Source: Litoditis marina (taxonomy: Eukaryota > Nematoda > Chromadorea > Rhabditida > Rhabditidae). Taken from it: a stretch of DNA of 64,000 nt. Below the pieces are notes generated by a model. That model was not told the origin of the DNA. It worked only from the letters and a program-made list of their open reading frames with translations, and did not search any database. A program made the position numbers and the translations under genes. The stretch covers positions 173,052-237,051 of the forward strand of contig CAXIWQ010000266.1 in the NCBI GenBank assembly GCA_964036275.1, given 5' to 3'. Of this stretch, positions 34,836-60,960 are shown piece by piece (position 1 is the first letter of the stretch; each line of letters begins with the position of its first letter).

Positions 34836-37681
34836 CTAACAATCAACCTATTCCTTGTTTCTGGTTCGATTTTCTTGTTCTAACCAAGCGGTTTCCCGGT
34901 TTTTTGAGGTTATCGTAGATATCATACATATCCAATCAAAAAGTTGTAGAAGTGGCACTCTGTGAATTTTCAGACAATTATAGGATTTCAGTTGTCGAAT
35001 TTCCACTTTGGTCAAGCACAGTGAACAAATGCCACTCTCACAACTGTTCAAATGAATTTGATTGAACTTAGACGGTAAAAAGCCTGGAAAACTTTGTGGG
35101 CTATGTACGCGCCCGAATTTGTTCTTCGTCCCCACATCTAACCACATAATGACATAATCAGCCTGAGTCACTGTTTTGTTTACTTTTCTGACGTTGTTTT
35201 AGCTTTCTAAAAAACCTAGACATCCAATATGTTTCTACCAATCTGAGTCCACATTTTCTTTTGTTGTTCAGCGAAATAATAGTATTGAATGGAGTTTGTG
35301 AGTTTGCGTGTATCCGATTTACTCTTTAAAATATCGCTACCTAAATTCAACGTGTTGTATTTCTGTGAACTCTCGTTTACATGTAACACTATCTTGCTAT
35401 TCCGAGCAAGGAACTCTTTTTCGTCAAAATTTTAAAGAACCTTCATGTTTGGTAATTATGGTGTATCTACAAAAATTGAATGCCAGTTCGGTTGGGAGTT
35501 TTGATCGTTCGTACACATAATAATAGCATAAATATACAGTGGTTTATTGACTGAGCTTATGTGAGATCTCAGGGTTTCTCTCTCACAAAATTATGTTGAT
35601 TCAATATTTGTTTGAAATATTCTGATAAACTTGTTTTTATACATTTGTTGTTACCTTGCACTTGCCTAAAGTTCAAAAAGATTATTTTATTCGAGTAATT
35701 CCCACTGAGACTTCCACAGTAGGAATACGACACTTTCGTTCGTATATATCACGTAAACGTTATCGAAAATTCTTATGAATATTCGCCTTCGATACTGATT
35801 TCCTATTGAAGTGATTTTCGAAAATATTTACGAGAAACGTGAGATATGCATTGAAAACCCGTCATCTTGGAAACTTGGAATGCGTACTGTATGAGTCTCA
35901 ACAGAGTACGTATGCTAGAAGATCCCGGCCCCTTCATCCCATCCTGCGTCTCCTCAAATAGACGCTATTTCTTTGCGCTCACATCCCACCGGGATGTTAG
36001 AGACGAGAAATAGTGAGGCAGAGCGAGAGACGCAGGATGGGATGAAGGGGCCGGGATCTTCTAGAATACGACCTCAGGTATGATGTCAGCTATACTTCTA
36101 ACCATCAAAGTGGAGGAATTTTTACTTCTTTTTTTTCTCCTGAATGCAAATGAATACACATTTCCTGACCAGTATTAATGTGTATTGTGCTTCATTTCGA
36201 AACAAAATTGGCCGGGTCCTGTTCAGAAACGGTTTACTGAATATTGGAAATCACACACAATATATTATTCGTTCAATATGAAACATGTATGTAAAATCGC
36301 TGATACAAAAATTCAAAACACACACAATAATTAAAAGTCAAGTTGCAAATCTCAGATACCCGATTTTCTATGAATTGGGAGATCCATTATTTGGTTGATT
36401 CGAGATCACTGAGACACTGATAGCATAATTACGGCAGTAAAACAAAGATCAGAGTGAGATCAAAGATCAAGAGTCAAAGATAAGCTGGCTTGGGTATTCT
36501 CTTAGAGGAGAAACTCTGTGTGGAGATCGTCAGCAGCGCGGCGCGAGAAGGTGGCTAAAAGTTCACGAGTTGTGGTTTTTATTGTGACGTCATAAGTACA
36601 TGCCGATCTAGGGTTGCATTTCACGTCAGAGCGGGGCAGAAAAGACAGTTGGCAGTGAATAGGTTAGGAGACAAACTGAACTATGCCCTGCTGAAATCAA
36701 CTGAAACTCGCGAAATAGTTGTGTTCGTAGTTTGATCCCGTGGCTTTTCGGTTGAAGCTCTGACCAAGATTGGGTAAATTTCTGCACATCGTGCGTCTCA
36801 CTGTATTCAGGTGCGGGACCTGCACTTTCACTATATTATGGCCCCCTTTAAAAAGATATTTGTCGTATTGACGTCTAAAACATTATGTTCGATCACGGAT
36901 AAGTATCATTCTAATTGCCAAATCGACACCACTATTGTTTTCTATTCCACGTTCCCTAACTTCTACATCATCGGACCTCTAACGAGCGCAAGCCATGCTG
37001 ATTCAATCGATCGATACATATGAGACACGTGTACAACATTCTAAATGAGCAGTGCAGGATCGTAGAAGAATGAGACAAACGAAGAAGTTGCTCGAATAGA
37101 GTAATCAGAATGTACGCAAAATAATTGTGGTCGCGTGCGCTGTTTCTCTGATCTCAGGAAAAGTTGATTTCGTTTTTATTACCCCTTACTAAAAAAGATT
37201 TGTAATCATTACTCATCCATTCTAGTGTACCATTTTAGTCAGTAAGTTCTAACCAGAAGTTGGTGAGATGGGGTTAATGAGAAGATCTCATGAGTTATTA
37301 GCTTTGTTGAACTCTATAGGAGCAACTTCCTAAGCGAATAGAATCTACGGTTTACTCACGTGATAACTGGAACATCGGAGTCCACTGAAGGTCAGAGATC
37401 AAAAATCAGATTTAACAAAGGGCAGATGCATCAGTTGATTTTATCACTATCGTTTCCAGACATATTTAAATTAGACAAGTATATTCTTAGTTTAAAAACA
37501 ACCCATGCAACTGGCCATAAAACATATATCACGTTGATTTAAACAGCATTCGATGAACACAATTTACAGAGAAAAACAATAAACCACGTATTTTAGCATA
37601 CAAAACACAAACATTCCTGCACGAGCACGTCTACGTCTACGTATCGATTAGTAATTACGTGAAATCGATGAAATCAGCAGA

Positions 37682-38748
37682 TCATACAAAAATCTCAACA
37701 TCCACCTGGTCGTGAACCATAGCCTCAAACGTCATTCGTGTCTCGTGGATCTGCAGCGAAGCCGAACTGTTCGACATACCGGAACCTCTGGAAATATGAA
37801 ACTTGTAGTTTGTAGTTTGATACTGAGGGATTTGAATGTGTTCACAGGTCACGTTGCCATTACTCAGACATTGCCCCACGTTTCGAAAGGCGTAGACTGC
37901 TTGAGGTCATCTGCGTGTCTTTTTACTTTATACTGGTAGTCATACTATATTTTAAGTTCTTTCTGTGTATTCGTTTTCGGTTCTTTCGGAAGTTTAACAA
38001 TTCTCAATCTATGTTAGCGGTTTTTCCGTTTTCATTACAACATGACAATAGAAGATATTTCTTCCGAAACCCCTGGACCCTAGAACCATGCCAAGCTGGT
38101 TCAGTGCGAATGAAATGAACTATATAGTCGCCATTTCTCCGAGAAAGACAGCAATGGGTTCGACTGATTGAGCGATGCGGGGCGAGCGGTCGTTGATTAT
38201 CTGCCAACAGATGAGAGAGTGTGTAGATCAAAGATACGCGGACGAGCTGGCCGCTCGCCCCACAAAAACACAACCTCTACCTGCGTCTGTCGTTTCCACT
38301 CTGGGGTGGAAGTGCGATTCCGCCGATGATTTCTGAAGACGATCGGCGAATGCTGGGTACGTCATCAGAGGAACGCCTGGAAGAGAAGATTATCGATTGG
38401 GTGATTATTGTATATTGTTGATAGAGAGATTGTAGTTTGTACTCTATTTTTGATTAGAAGATTGGAGTTTGTAGTCGAACGAATAATGTGTGTTTGTGTT
38501 TCAAGCCAGTTATTGTCAATAAACAGCAACTTTCATAAAGTACCGTAAAAAGAGAATCTCTACTGAATTACTTTGTTTTTTCGTACGGCAAAGTGCATGT
38601 GTGCTCGTATTACGTAAAACCATTTTTCTAGTATGTTGCGTACCCAAACGTAGTGTTTCCTCTTGCCGAAATGGAAATTCGGTTTGGCGAAATTTCGTCG
38701 ATGATGATTTCTGGCTTCCGCAACGACTGTTTTCGATTCGCTAGTGGT
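37682..38748 (-). CDS. Predicted 3' exons of unknown gene, right-arm copy
   Basis: Mirror copy of the 24536-25602 model: exons 38748-38621, 38376-38281 and 37787-37682, identical at the protein level as far as I checked. Its 5' exons would have to lie between 38749 and the palindrome edge at 39444 or beyond, where the GPCR gene begins within 500 bp. At least one of the two copies is therefore likely to be truncated. Confidence 0.3.
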
Positions 38749-39445
38749 CTGAAAATTATCGACTTTCATTTGTAGTCGGGAATAAATTTAACAATCATGT
38801 GCCCAATTTTCGTGAGCTCAAACAGCCGAGTAAGCTAGTATAGCAAACAACTCTAATAGCGTTTGCAGACTAATCTTAGACTTGCTCTGATATTCAGTTC
38901 GGCTGTGGGTCAAACCAGCCAAACTTACCTGATTAGCAGATCAGAAAATAATAAAACAGTCTCACTTTCAATCAAGATTCGGTTACTACATTTTGCCAAA
39001 ATAGCTTAATCGGCTGCTTGGGCTCACAAAATAGAGCAATATTGATAATTCCTGTCCGTTCTCATTCGAAATGGGAATAATACATAGGTTAGAGCAGATA
39101 GGCGTATGGTGAAAGCAAAAGAGAGAGAGAAAGAATCGAGAGTTACCTTCATGCTTTACCAAGCGGCATGCGAATTCCTAACCCATACCATAGGCAGGTT
39201 GAGCATATGATTTCCATTTTGCTCGAGTAAATTCACAAAGTTACAATATTTACAGCAGGACGCATGCCTAGCGACGTCTAAGAAGCTACAGTATACCTCT
39301 TATTGACAACTGGTCCACTGGAATCCGAAGAGCTAGAATAACTTATGTTTCCGTCTCACCTCCTTACCTCTCTCTATTTCTCAAACTCTCTATCTATCTC
39401 TCATCTCCAAGTCTTTCTCAGACACAAACAGCTAAACCATTGTTT

Positions 39446-39474
39446 CTCTTTCTCTCTCTCTCTCTTTTGTTCTA

Positions 39475-39507
<33 letters not shown>

Positions 39508-39531
39508 TTGTATTTCTCTCCCTCTGTTTTT
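39446..39531. repeat. CT microsatellite at right palindrome edge
   Basis: A (CT)n tract starting at the point where palindrome symmetry is lost, followed by a T homopolymer. It is the complement of the GA tract in the central spacer. Confidence 0.85.
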
Positions 39532-39582
39532 TTTTTCAAGCAACGGGATCACACTACAAACACAACGGGATAGGACTAGGTA

Positions 39583-39775
39583 CTGGCACCATAGCAAAGT
39601 CTTGCAAATGGTGAGCTCACCCTAATCAAGGACCTGATTACGTTATGGTCACATAGTTGCCAACTTACTATGTTTGAGCATAGTGCACGTAACCCGAAGT
39701 TGGGTCAGATGGTGATCCTGATCAGATAGATCAGCTCAAAGGTGACCTGTTCAGGAGACTTTGCTACGGTGCCAG
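39583..39775. repeat. CTGGCACCGTAGCAAAGTC foldback MITE
   Basis: Copy of the family at 31031-31202. Terminal repeats CTGGCACCATAGCAAAGTC and GACTTTGCTACGGTGCCAG. Preceded by a GATCACACTACAAAC motif, and followed at 39858-39915 by a small TTTGTTGTTTGATC foldback. Confidence 0.85.
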
Positions 39776-39940
39776 AGGTTCACTTCGAGAGAGGCGACCC
39801 CTACCCTTCTGAGAACTCTTTCAAAAGCAGGAGCTACTGTAAATGTTGCTCTATTCCGCTGTGTTTGTTGTTTGATCGGAGCCCACAGCCCATGACATAA
39901 CGATATCAAACTACAACATTGGACACTCCTATTGGACCAC

Positions 39941-53484
<13,544 letters not shown>

Positions 53485-54544
53485 CTGGAAGAAGATACGA
53501 ATCTTCACAATTCTCGAGATATTCAACATTTTTAAAACATATACAATAATACAAAGAAAAGGTAGTAACAACAGAAAAACATTTTTCGATCTGAGCATGT
53601 TTAAAGTATACTGAAGGACGAGGCACACAGTAATAAGGTAAAACATTCAATGAGGCAATGCTCATATGATCTTCAAAAAGGCCGATTTCCTATATTCTAA
53701 ACTTCACGAAAGAATTCTAACCAGAATTAGTTATCTCTTTATGAGAAAACTAAGGTTAATGAAGCTATCAATTTGTCTGAGCGAACAAACTTTACTTTTT
53801 TTTCAAAGTGATATGTTGACACACAACTGTTACATAATTGACGTTGCAAAAGTGAGTAGCAACTGAATTAGCCAATTATACAACTAATCAAATGATCGAG
53901 AAGAAACATCATCCACCTATGTAATAAATGTGACATTTTGTAGTTCACGTATTGTAGTTAAGTTCAAGAGTTCAAGTTTCCGAGAATAGGCATTAAACAT
54001 AGAGAGTTGCAGTACGCAAATGATTCTATTCACACAGATATATAAGTCGCGGAGCTAGTTGGAGAGTACAACATACTGATTAAAAACTCAATACACCTTG
54101 ATTAAGGGATACTTTGAGAAGTAAGCAAACTGAAGTTAATACGAAATATGGGATAGAATTAACACAAGACGTAGGATGGAAATGGCTGGCATGGGCGTAT
54201 TGGGCTTGGATCTTTCGAAAGCAAACGGATACGGTGTATGTTGCCTATCTCGCTGTATTTGTATTTTGATCTCGTTCGTTTTCGGCGAACTACGTGAAAT
54301 TCGGCGTGAACGGAGATCAAATTACAACTAAGATTTTGTCACTTCCTATAGTTGTTAGAGCGGAAAGGTGGTCCATTATGCGTTAAGTGGTACTATAATA
54401 ATGAATGGTCATTCTATAACTGAAGAAAAAAGTGAAACTTGTAGTAGGCGCATCAGAACTTAGAAACATAAACCTGTATTCGCTGATGTTTTCTCATCCC
54501 ACGTAGCTTTTCTATCTGGCTCTTGTAAATATTCGAACTTGTTC
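53485..54544. other. 5' flank of the GPCR gene, no coding feature recognised
   Basis: Expected to hold the receptor's 5' UTR exon and promoter, but I see no clear TATA or exon. A TTTGTATTTTGATCTCG / GATCAAATTACAAC foldback lies at about 54245-54330. Confidence 0.4.
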
Positions 54545-54552
54545 AAAATAAC

Positions 54553-55470
54553 TAGGGTTGTTAACCGATTATGAAAAACCGATTATTTCGATTTTCGACT
54601 TTCGGGCGATTTTGAAATTTCGATTCGATACGATTTCGATTATGCGCATGTTCGGAAAAAACCGAATATTTCGATTTTCGACTTTCGCACTTTTTCCAGA
54701 TTTTCGATTTTCGATTTTCGATCGAGAATCGAAAAGTCGAAAATCGAAATTTCGATTCTGCCCGGGATTTTTTTTTTCAACAAAACAAGCTCATAAAAGT
54801 CGGAGAAGTGCTCATCAACAAATTGTTAAGTTTACCAACTATGAGAGAAATGAATACTGCATCAAATGTATCGATGAATGTAAAACCTACAACATTTTTT
54901 ACAAGTCAAAACATTGCAGAGCAGAATGAGTTCTAGGTAACTAGGCAGAAATTTCCGGAAAATAGTAGATAACTTTTCCATTACTACATGACAGTTCGAC
55001 AGAACAGTACACTTTTCCTCGCCCTGCGGGAAAAAAAACTGTTTCGTGCTCGAGACGTATGCAAAAACGAGCTGCACAACGTGTTCACAAACAATTTCTC
55101 ACGTTTTTCTCAAAGGGCCCTCCATTCTTCTTTGAAATAATGGAAAGCTCACTCCAGGCTAGATATATTATGTAAATGCACACTCTACTCATAATCAAAA
55201 CTACCGTATGATGCTTCCTAATTGAAATTTGACCATTTTTTAAAACTAGAATCGAAACTCGAAAATAATCGAAATTTCGATTCTGAAAAATTTTTTCACT
55301 TTTTCGATTTTCGATTTTCAACACATTTGGTCTTATCTCTGTTTTTCGAGTTTCGACTTTTTCGATTTTGGCAAAATTTCGATTATTTCGATTTTCGATC
55401 TTAAGATCGAAAATCGAAATTCGACTTTTTTCGACTTTTTCGATTTTCGATTTCGATCTTAACAACCCTA
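54553..55470. mobile_element. hAT-like non-autonomous DNA transposon with 8-bp TSD
   Basis: Perfect 12-bp terminal inverted repeats TAGGGTTGTTAA / TTAACAACCCTA are flanked on both sides by the direct repeat AAAATAAC (54545-54552 and 55471-55478). An 8-bp target duplication with a TAGGG-type end is the hAT superfamily pattern. Both subterminal regions consist of CGATTTTCGATTT-type short repeats (54560-54765 and 55235-55455) in inverted orientation. The middle has no transposase ORF. Length 918 bp. Confidence 0.85.
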
Positions 55471-55692
55471 AAAATAACCATTTATGAAATGTAGATGAAG
55501 TATGTCTGCCTGGGACCAATATGATTGAGGAAGTGGTCTGACGCCAAAACGATCGTTCTCATGTGACGAGAGAATCACGTCAGAGAGCATCTCATGAAAT
55601 ACCAATGAGATGGAGGGTGCACGATGGAGAGTGATGACATGCAGCGGAAAGTGTCAGAGTTGTAGTTTGATCTCGAGGAAAGCCATTGGGCG

Positions 55693-55946
55693 AATTCACT
55701 GGAGAACCGGGTACTTCCCGAACCGAACCGACTGAACCGACTTCCAAACCAACTGGTTCTCCAGTGAATGCTTCGAACCAAACCGACATTAATCATCAAT
55801 TAAACAAATAAGTCGTAATGAGTGAATCCCGGTTCGGTTCGGAGCATTTACTTGATAACCGGCGGGTTCCGCATTGCGGTTCGGTTCGGTTCTCCAGTGA
55901 CTGGTTCGCGGTTTGGTTCGGGAAGGACACGGTTTTCCAGTGAATT
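55693..55946. repeat. CACTGGAGAACC foldback element
   Basis: AATTCACTGGAGAACCG at the left is mirrored by CGGTTTTCCAGTGAATT at the right. The interior is filled with GGTTCGGTTCGG and CCGAACCGAACC units and two more CACTGGAGAACC-type motifs, so it may be nested. Confidence 0.75.
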
Positions 55947-56016
55947 GGCCAAGCCATTCTTTACCTGTATGTGCAAAAAGTCACGGGATCAAGCTACAAA
56001 TACTGCGAAATAGGAC

Positions 56017-56203
56017 CAGGCACCGTAGCAAAGTCGTGAAAGTAGTGAGCTCACCCTGAATGAGAACCTGATCACATTCTGGTCACATAGTTGCCAACTT
56101 GCCGTGTTTAAGCATAGTGGGGGTGACCTGATTCTGGATCAGTTAGTGTCCAGATAGTTCAGCTCAGAGCTGACCTTTTTAGGGGACTTTGCTACGGTGC
56201 CAG
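56017..56203. repeat. CTGGCACCGTAGCAAAGTC foldback MITE
   Basis: Third independent copy of the family at 31031 and 39583: CAGGCACCGTAGCAAAGTC at the left and GACTTTGCTACGGTGCCAG at the right, with internal ATAGTTGCCAACTT. Confidence 0.85.
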
Positions 56204-56325
56204 TTACACTCTATGAGCTGGCTTCGAAGAGACCTTATGTAGATGGTCAAAGGCGGAATTCATAAATATCCAAGCAACGTAAGCCCAACTTACGTTTTTT
56301 GAAATCAACGCCGTTCATCTGAGGT

Positions 56326-56487
56326 CGTATGCTAGAAGATCCCGGTACCTTCTTCCTATCCTGCGTCTCCTCAAACATACGCTATTTCTCTGCTCTTACA
56401 TCCCGCCGGGATGTTAGAGACGAGAAATAGTGAGACAGAGCGAGAGACGCAGGATGGGCTAAAGGTGCCGGGATCTTCTAGCCTACG
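56326..56487. repeat. CTAGAAGATCCCGG foldback MITE
   Basis: Well-preserved copy of the 27214-27375 family: CGTATGCTAGAAGATCCCGG and CCGGGATCTTCTAGCCTACG ends, with inner arms CCTGCGTCTCCTC and GAGACGCAGG. Confidence 0.85.
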
Positions 56488-57778
56488 TACTCTGCTGTCA
56501 CATTCCGTGGGGATACGAAAGACGCGAGAGAGTGCACAGATCGAGATACGCAGTATGGAAAGAATGTGTTGACACTCGTACTTGGGGGCGGGTACCTAGT
56601 CGACGGTACATTTTGGCCCTCTTCGGTCTGTTTGTTCTTTGTTTCTTTGGTTTAGTTCGAACTCGCAGTAATTGTCCTGTGCATGGATGGAATTCAGCTC
56701 AGATTCGAAGATGTCCAAATGAGATGAGACTCGTGGTTTTATGTACATTTTGACTCAAACTCAGCAAGATTAAATGACAAATAGCGCCGATCATGCGAAC
56801 ATACACCGTTCTACTTGCGCTCGCCGAAATTACTTCAAAATTCGGTGTCATTCTGTTGTGCATTTTCCTCCTTTTTTGGCGTCAAACTGGTTCTAATTCC
56901 AAGCCAACGTTTCCCTCTCTACTCCTGCTGTGAACTAAAAAAATCCGAAAACTTGAAAAAATTTGATTGGAGAAAGAGGTAGAAGTATCTGAAATGTATA
57001 CGATAATTATTGCTAAACTTATAAAAATTACGAAACCTCCACACTGCGTTTCCATTTTTTGCAGTCTCGTGCGAATCTAATATTAAATAGGTAATCGAGC
57101 CTCTTCTCACACTTTATTTTATACAAATATAGAGTATTGTGCTCATAGGTTGCCACGTTACGCGCGCGACCTGCACGTTTTTGCTCTGTGGATATACATG
57201 AGCAGCGAAAACGTAAAGTATAATCGTTAGCAGATGTGAATATAAAACTACTACAAATATACCATTTTAACTTCAACTTCGCGTTTTTATGGTTAAACGA
57301 AACGATAATGGTAACATCCAATGATTCACATAAAACTATTGAAAAAAAAAGTAAATATCGACTAAACTCTCTACAGATGTTCACCGAAATTGTTCTGTAG
57401 TTGGAAAAATAAAGAAACAGCTACACATTCTAGTCGTTTCGATTCGAATGGGTTATGAATTGAAGGGTTTCACACAGAAACTATGCTATTCCTTAATTGA
57501 AATCATCAGAAGAAAGTGGTAGACGAGAAAAGAAGAGAAAGGTTGTCGAAAGTAGGGAAATTAATATTTTAAAATACTCACATTTCTGTGAGACTGGTTG
57601 CAACCAAACACAGCGAAGTCAAATGAGTGTTAAGTCAGCCTGTATTTCGTCCGGTATTTCAGGTTTTAGGTTACGAATGTGCAAATTTCATTACAATAGT
57701 TCGGTATTCTCATTGATGAACTTTCCTGCACAGGATGAAATGCAGGAGATACAAATGAACAAGAAGAGAAACTTGGAG

Positions 57779-57838
<60 letters not shown>

Positions 57839-57846
57839 AGAGAGAA

Positions 57847-57906
<60 letters not shown>

Positions 57907-57998
57907 GATAGAGGGAGGGAGACAGAAATATAGAGAAAGAGAAGGTGGAGAGAGAGCGAAAGAGAAAGAGAAGGCGGAGAAAGAGAGAGATAAAGACA

Positions 57999-58073
<75 letters not shown>

Positions 58074-60748
58074 TAATTATGCAAAGGTTGCATGGATGAT
58101 CAGAGAGAGGTATTCATTTTTCATAGTTCACTGATAAGATGGAAAAACTTCAGATGTGAAACCTGCGGTCTAATTAGAGAAGGAAGGCGCATTCGAAGAG
58201 ATTTTCACACGAGTTTGACAGCGCGACGAGGAATCGAAACAAGTGGCCATTTGCAGTGATTTCCCAGAACACACGTCAGCGTGAGCGAACGGTCAATCTC
58301 TACAAGTTGGATCAACGTGTTCATATATACGATGAATAGTCGAACAAGCTCAATGATGTCAAATTTCGGATAGGTATAAAAAGTTGAAACAAAACAATTG
58401 CTAATGCAGTTTCCAATTTTCTGGAAAACTTTCAATTCCCGAAGCGGAGTCAAACAGCACAACACTTCAGTTAACGTATGTCCACTCAGAAAAAGTTGAT
58501 TAGCGCAAGACGCAAACATTTGGTTAGAAAAATCTAGTTACTGTTTTTCAATTTTTACACTTCAGAAGATACTCAGCGTGATCAATTCCTCCTCACGTGC
58601 TACCAATATAAAAAAAGTCCCGTGTGCGGGTTGAATTTATAACTAAAATGAAGTAAAATCGAAAGAAGAAGGAGTTGTCAAGTCATTCGAACCCACCTTC
58701 CACGGGGTGAATACAACCTTAAGTGTAGTCTGAGCTATGAGCGAAAAAACCATGACAGAACTCAAAAATACACGAGGATCAAACCAAACTACGAACACAT
58801 GAGAACGAAGACAAGTTGATTATTTGTCTGCATTCATAAAGAGTCTACCCTATATCTGGAGTTTTGTGAGATTATTGCAGAAACATCTAATAACCTATGT
58901 CATTATTAGAAATAGAAGATGAACTTCTACCAGTGCGTACAGTTACGTGTTGAACAGCGCATCAACAATTTTATTTTATTAAAGGTTTTCAAAACTTTCG
59001 TCGAGAAGCCCAGATTGGAGATATAGAAGCGAGAAAACATAGAGTGAATTTTTGTATAAGAGATAATAGAATGTGAGAGTAAATACGAAATATAACTAAA
59101 AACACATTAAATCCACGTGTGTGAAGTTACCTTGGCATTTCAAGCTACGAACATCTATATTCGTGTGAAGCAGTGTTTAGTCAGCACATTTCATCTATCC
59201 ATGAGCTAATAAAAGAGATTGAGCTATTTATCCAAAAGATGTTTGGATTGGCAAATGATTGGAAATGAGTAGTTGAAAAAGTAGATTCCAAAACCCCCTC
59301 GGGCCAAATAAATATCAATAGAGGTTAGTAGAGAAGATTCGCCAGATAGACAACGTTTCTCGGTAAAAGTGCGCTCTTTTTTAGATACTATCAGATAAAT
59401 TTCTGAGAAGGCCTGGAAATAGTATTTATACTCATCAACTGCAGTGAAAACATAAAATTGGGTCAAGCTCTTTGAAACTCTCAAAAAAAGTTTTCTGAAG
59501 AAAATGTTACACGTTCTCAAATGTTCTCGAGCTACTAGAAGTATCTTTGACGTTCTTGGTAAACCGTGATTTTTTAGAGAAAGACTTGGTTCGCACTTCA
59601 CCCGTTCACGGGTTCATTTCATTTTCTCACTCTTCACGCGTACGTCTACTTTCTTGAGGAGTTTGCATTTCACAAGTTTCCAAATTCACGTGTTTTTCTC
59701 GCTTTTAACGTGAAAATAACCGATTAATTAGGATACGGTGAGTGTGAGTTGTAGTGTGTCCTCGAGGGTTGAGTACTTTTTCGGTCTCTCACGCTAGTCT
59801 GCGAGATTGAGGCCCTTGTAATCAGATATTCTATTTTTTATTCATCGTTTGCTGCGGTCTTTCGGGTAAATATGAAACAGGCCTAATTGCACTGCTGGAG
59901 GGGGTTATTAGAGAATACTACTCTACGGACGAGTTACTTTTTCTCATCCCAACCTGCGTCTCCTCAAATGTACGCTATTTCTTGCTCCATATTTCATCCC
60001 GCCGAGAGACGAGTATAGCGAAACAGCTATACGTACTTAGGAGAGAGTGTGAAACAGTACACTTTTCATAAAATTGCAAATTAGGAATTGGCTCGGTTTG
60101 GAAAAAACTAAGAAAAAATAATGAAGTGAATCCATTTTCTTGATAATTGATGGAGAAATTTGCTCATCAAGGACACTTAATACAATTCAAATTCACAACG
60201 TGCCATCATAGCGACAGAAGCTTCGGAAACGATAGATACTGAAATATGTGCATCGAAGCTTATCTTAATTGTACGAATAGAACATTCTTCTTTTGCGCCA
60301 TAAAAAATAACTGCCACAGAAAGCTCGTAAAGTAAAAAGAAACGAGTGAATTTTACACTCAGTAGTATAGAAATTACTGATACAGAACAAACGATTGAAA
60401 ATGACAAATGAACAAAAAAACAGATGAAAAAAGCTCGGCTATTTCCAACCTCCTTATTAACGAAAACAGCTGTTTTTTGGATTACTTTGCTTGCGTGTTG
60501 ATGCTACGATTCTTTAGCTGCAATTATATAATTCATCCCGTATCATAAGCTAGTGATCTCGGCTAGTTCTAACTACGAGTTGGTTTCTTTCTCATTTACG
60601 TTCGCAGTGATATACACAATTACGCAATGTCTTGACGAGATTCCGTAAAGCTTGGGTCTTGACTGACTGTTGTTTTTTGCTGCAGCTCGCACCGCGCAGA
60701 TCAGTTTTCGAACAAAAGAATGCGCGATACCGTGCTGGTAGTCTTTTT
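56488..60748. other. No gene recognised; repeats only
   Basis: AT-rich sequence with compound GA microsatellites and a degenerate MITE at 59941-60023. A minus-strand frame at 58205-58519 and one at 59224-59601 lack recognisable domains or splice context. A plus-strand exon-like stretch ends at a stop at 58342-58344. Confidence 0.45.
57782..58069. repeat. Compound GA microsatellite
   Basis: Two long (GA)n tracts (about 57782-57843 and 57998-58069) are joined by GA-rich sequence with a TATATATA block. Open frames on both strands over this region are low-complexity artefacts. Confidence 0.9.
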
Positions 60749-60960
60749 CATTCTTACTGAGACTCCTACAGTAGGATTTCTAAACTTCAAAGCCATTTTC
60801 CTCACTTAAGTAAGATCGGAAAGATTGAGGACTTTCGCACCCCATTCTCGTTCGCACGTTCAGTAAATATACGAGAGAACTTTTGACAAACTTTATTTTC
60901 GGCTTCACAACAGTCTTCGGAAAGTTGGTAAGATTACTGTAGAAGTCTCAGTAGGAACGG
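60749..60960. repeat. CATTCCTACTGAGACTCC foldback MITE, copy 2
   Basis: Same family as 51794-52003, aligned over its whole length by eye, including GATTACTGTAGAAGTCTCAG at the right end. Confidence 0.8.

Larger units (their letters stand above)
31824..39444. repeat. Right arm of giant palindrome (7621 bp)
   Basis: Reverse complement of 23840-31461, one base shorter (poly-A of 8 at 34011-34018). The right edge, CAGCTAAACCATTGTT, runs straight into a CT microsatellite (39446-39531), whereas the left edge is flanked by unrelated non-repetitive sequence. Confidence 0.95.

Noticed and set aside
23840..39444. CRISPR array or prokaryotic island
   Set aside because: Repeats are long inverted arms, GA tracts and MITEs; there are no regularly spaced direct repeats, and splice-site-bounded exons show eukaryotic DNA.
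57497..58099. 200-codon plus-strand ORF rich in RE repeats
   Set aside because: Mostly a translated GA microsatellite; the first 90 codons show no domain.
58180..58344. Exon-like plus-strand stretch ending RTVNLYKLDQRVHIYDE and a stop
   Set aside because: Has an acceptor-like TTAG and reasonable codons, but no partner exon or family could be found; the opposite strand is also open.
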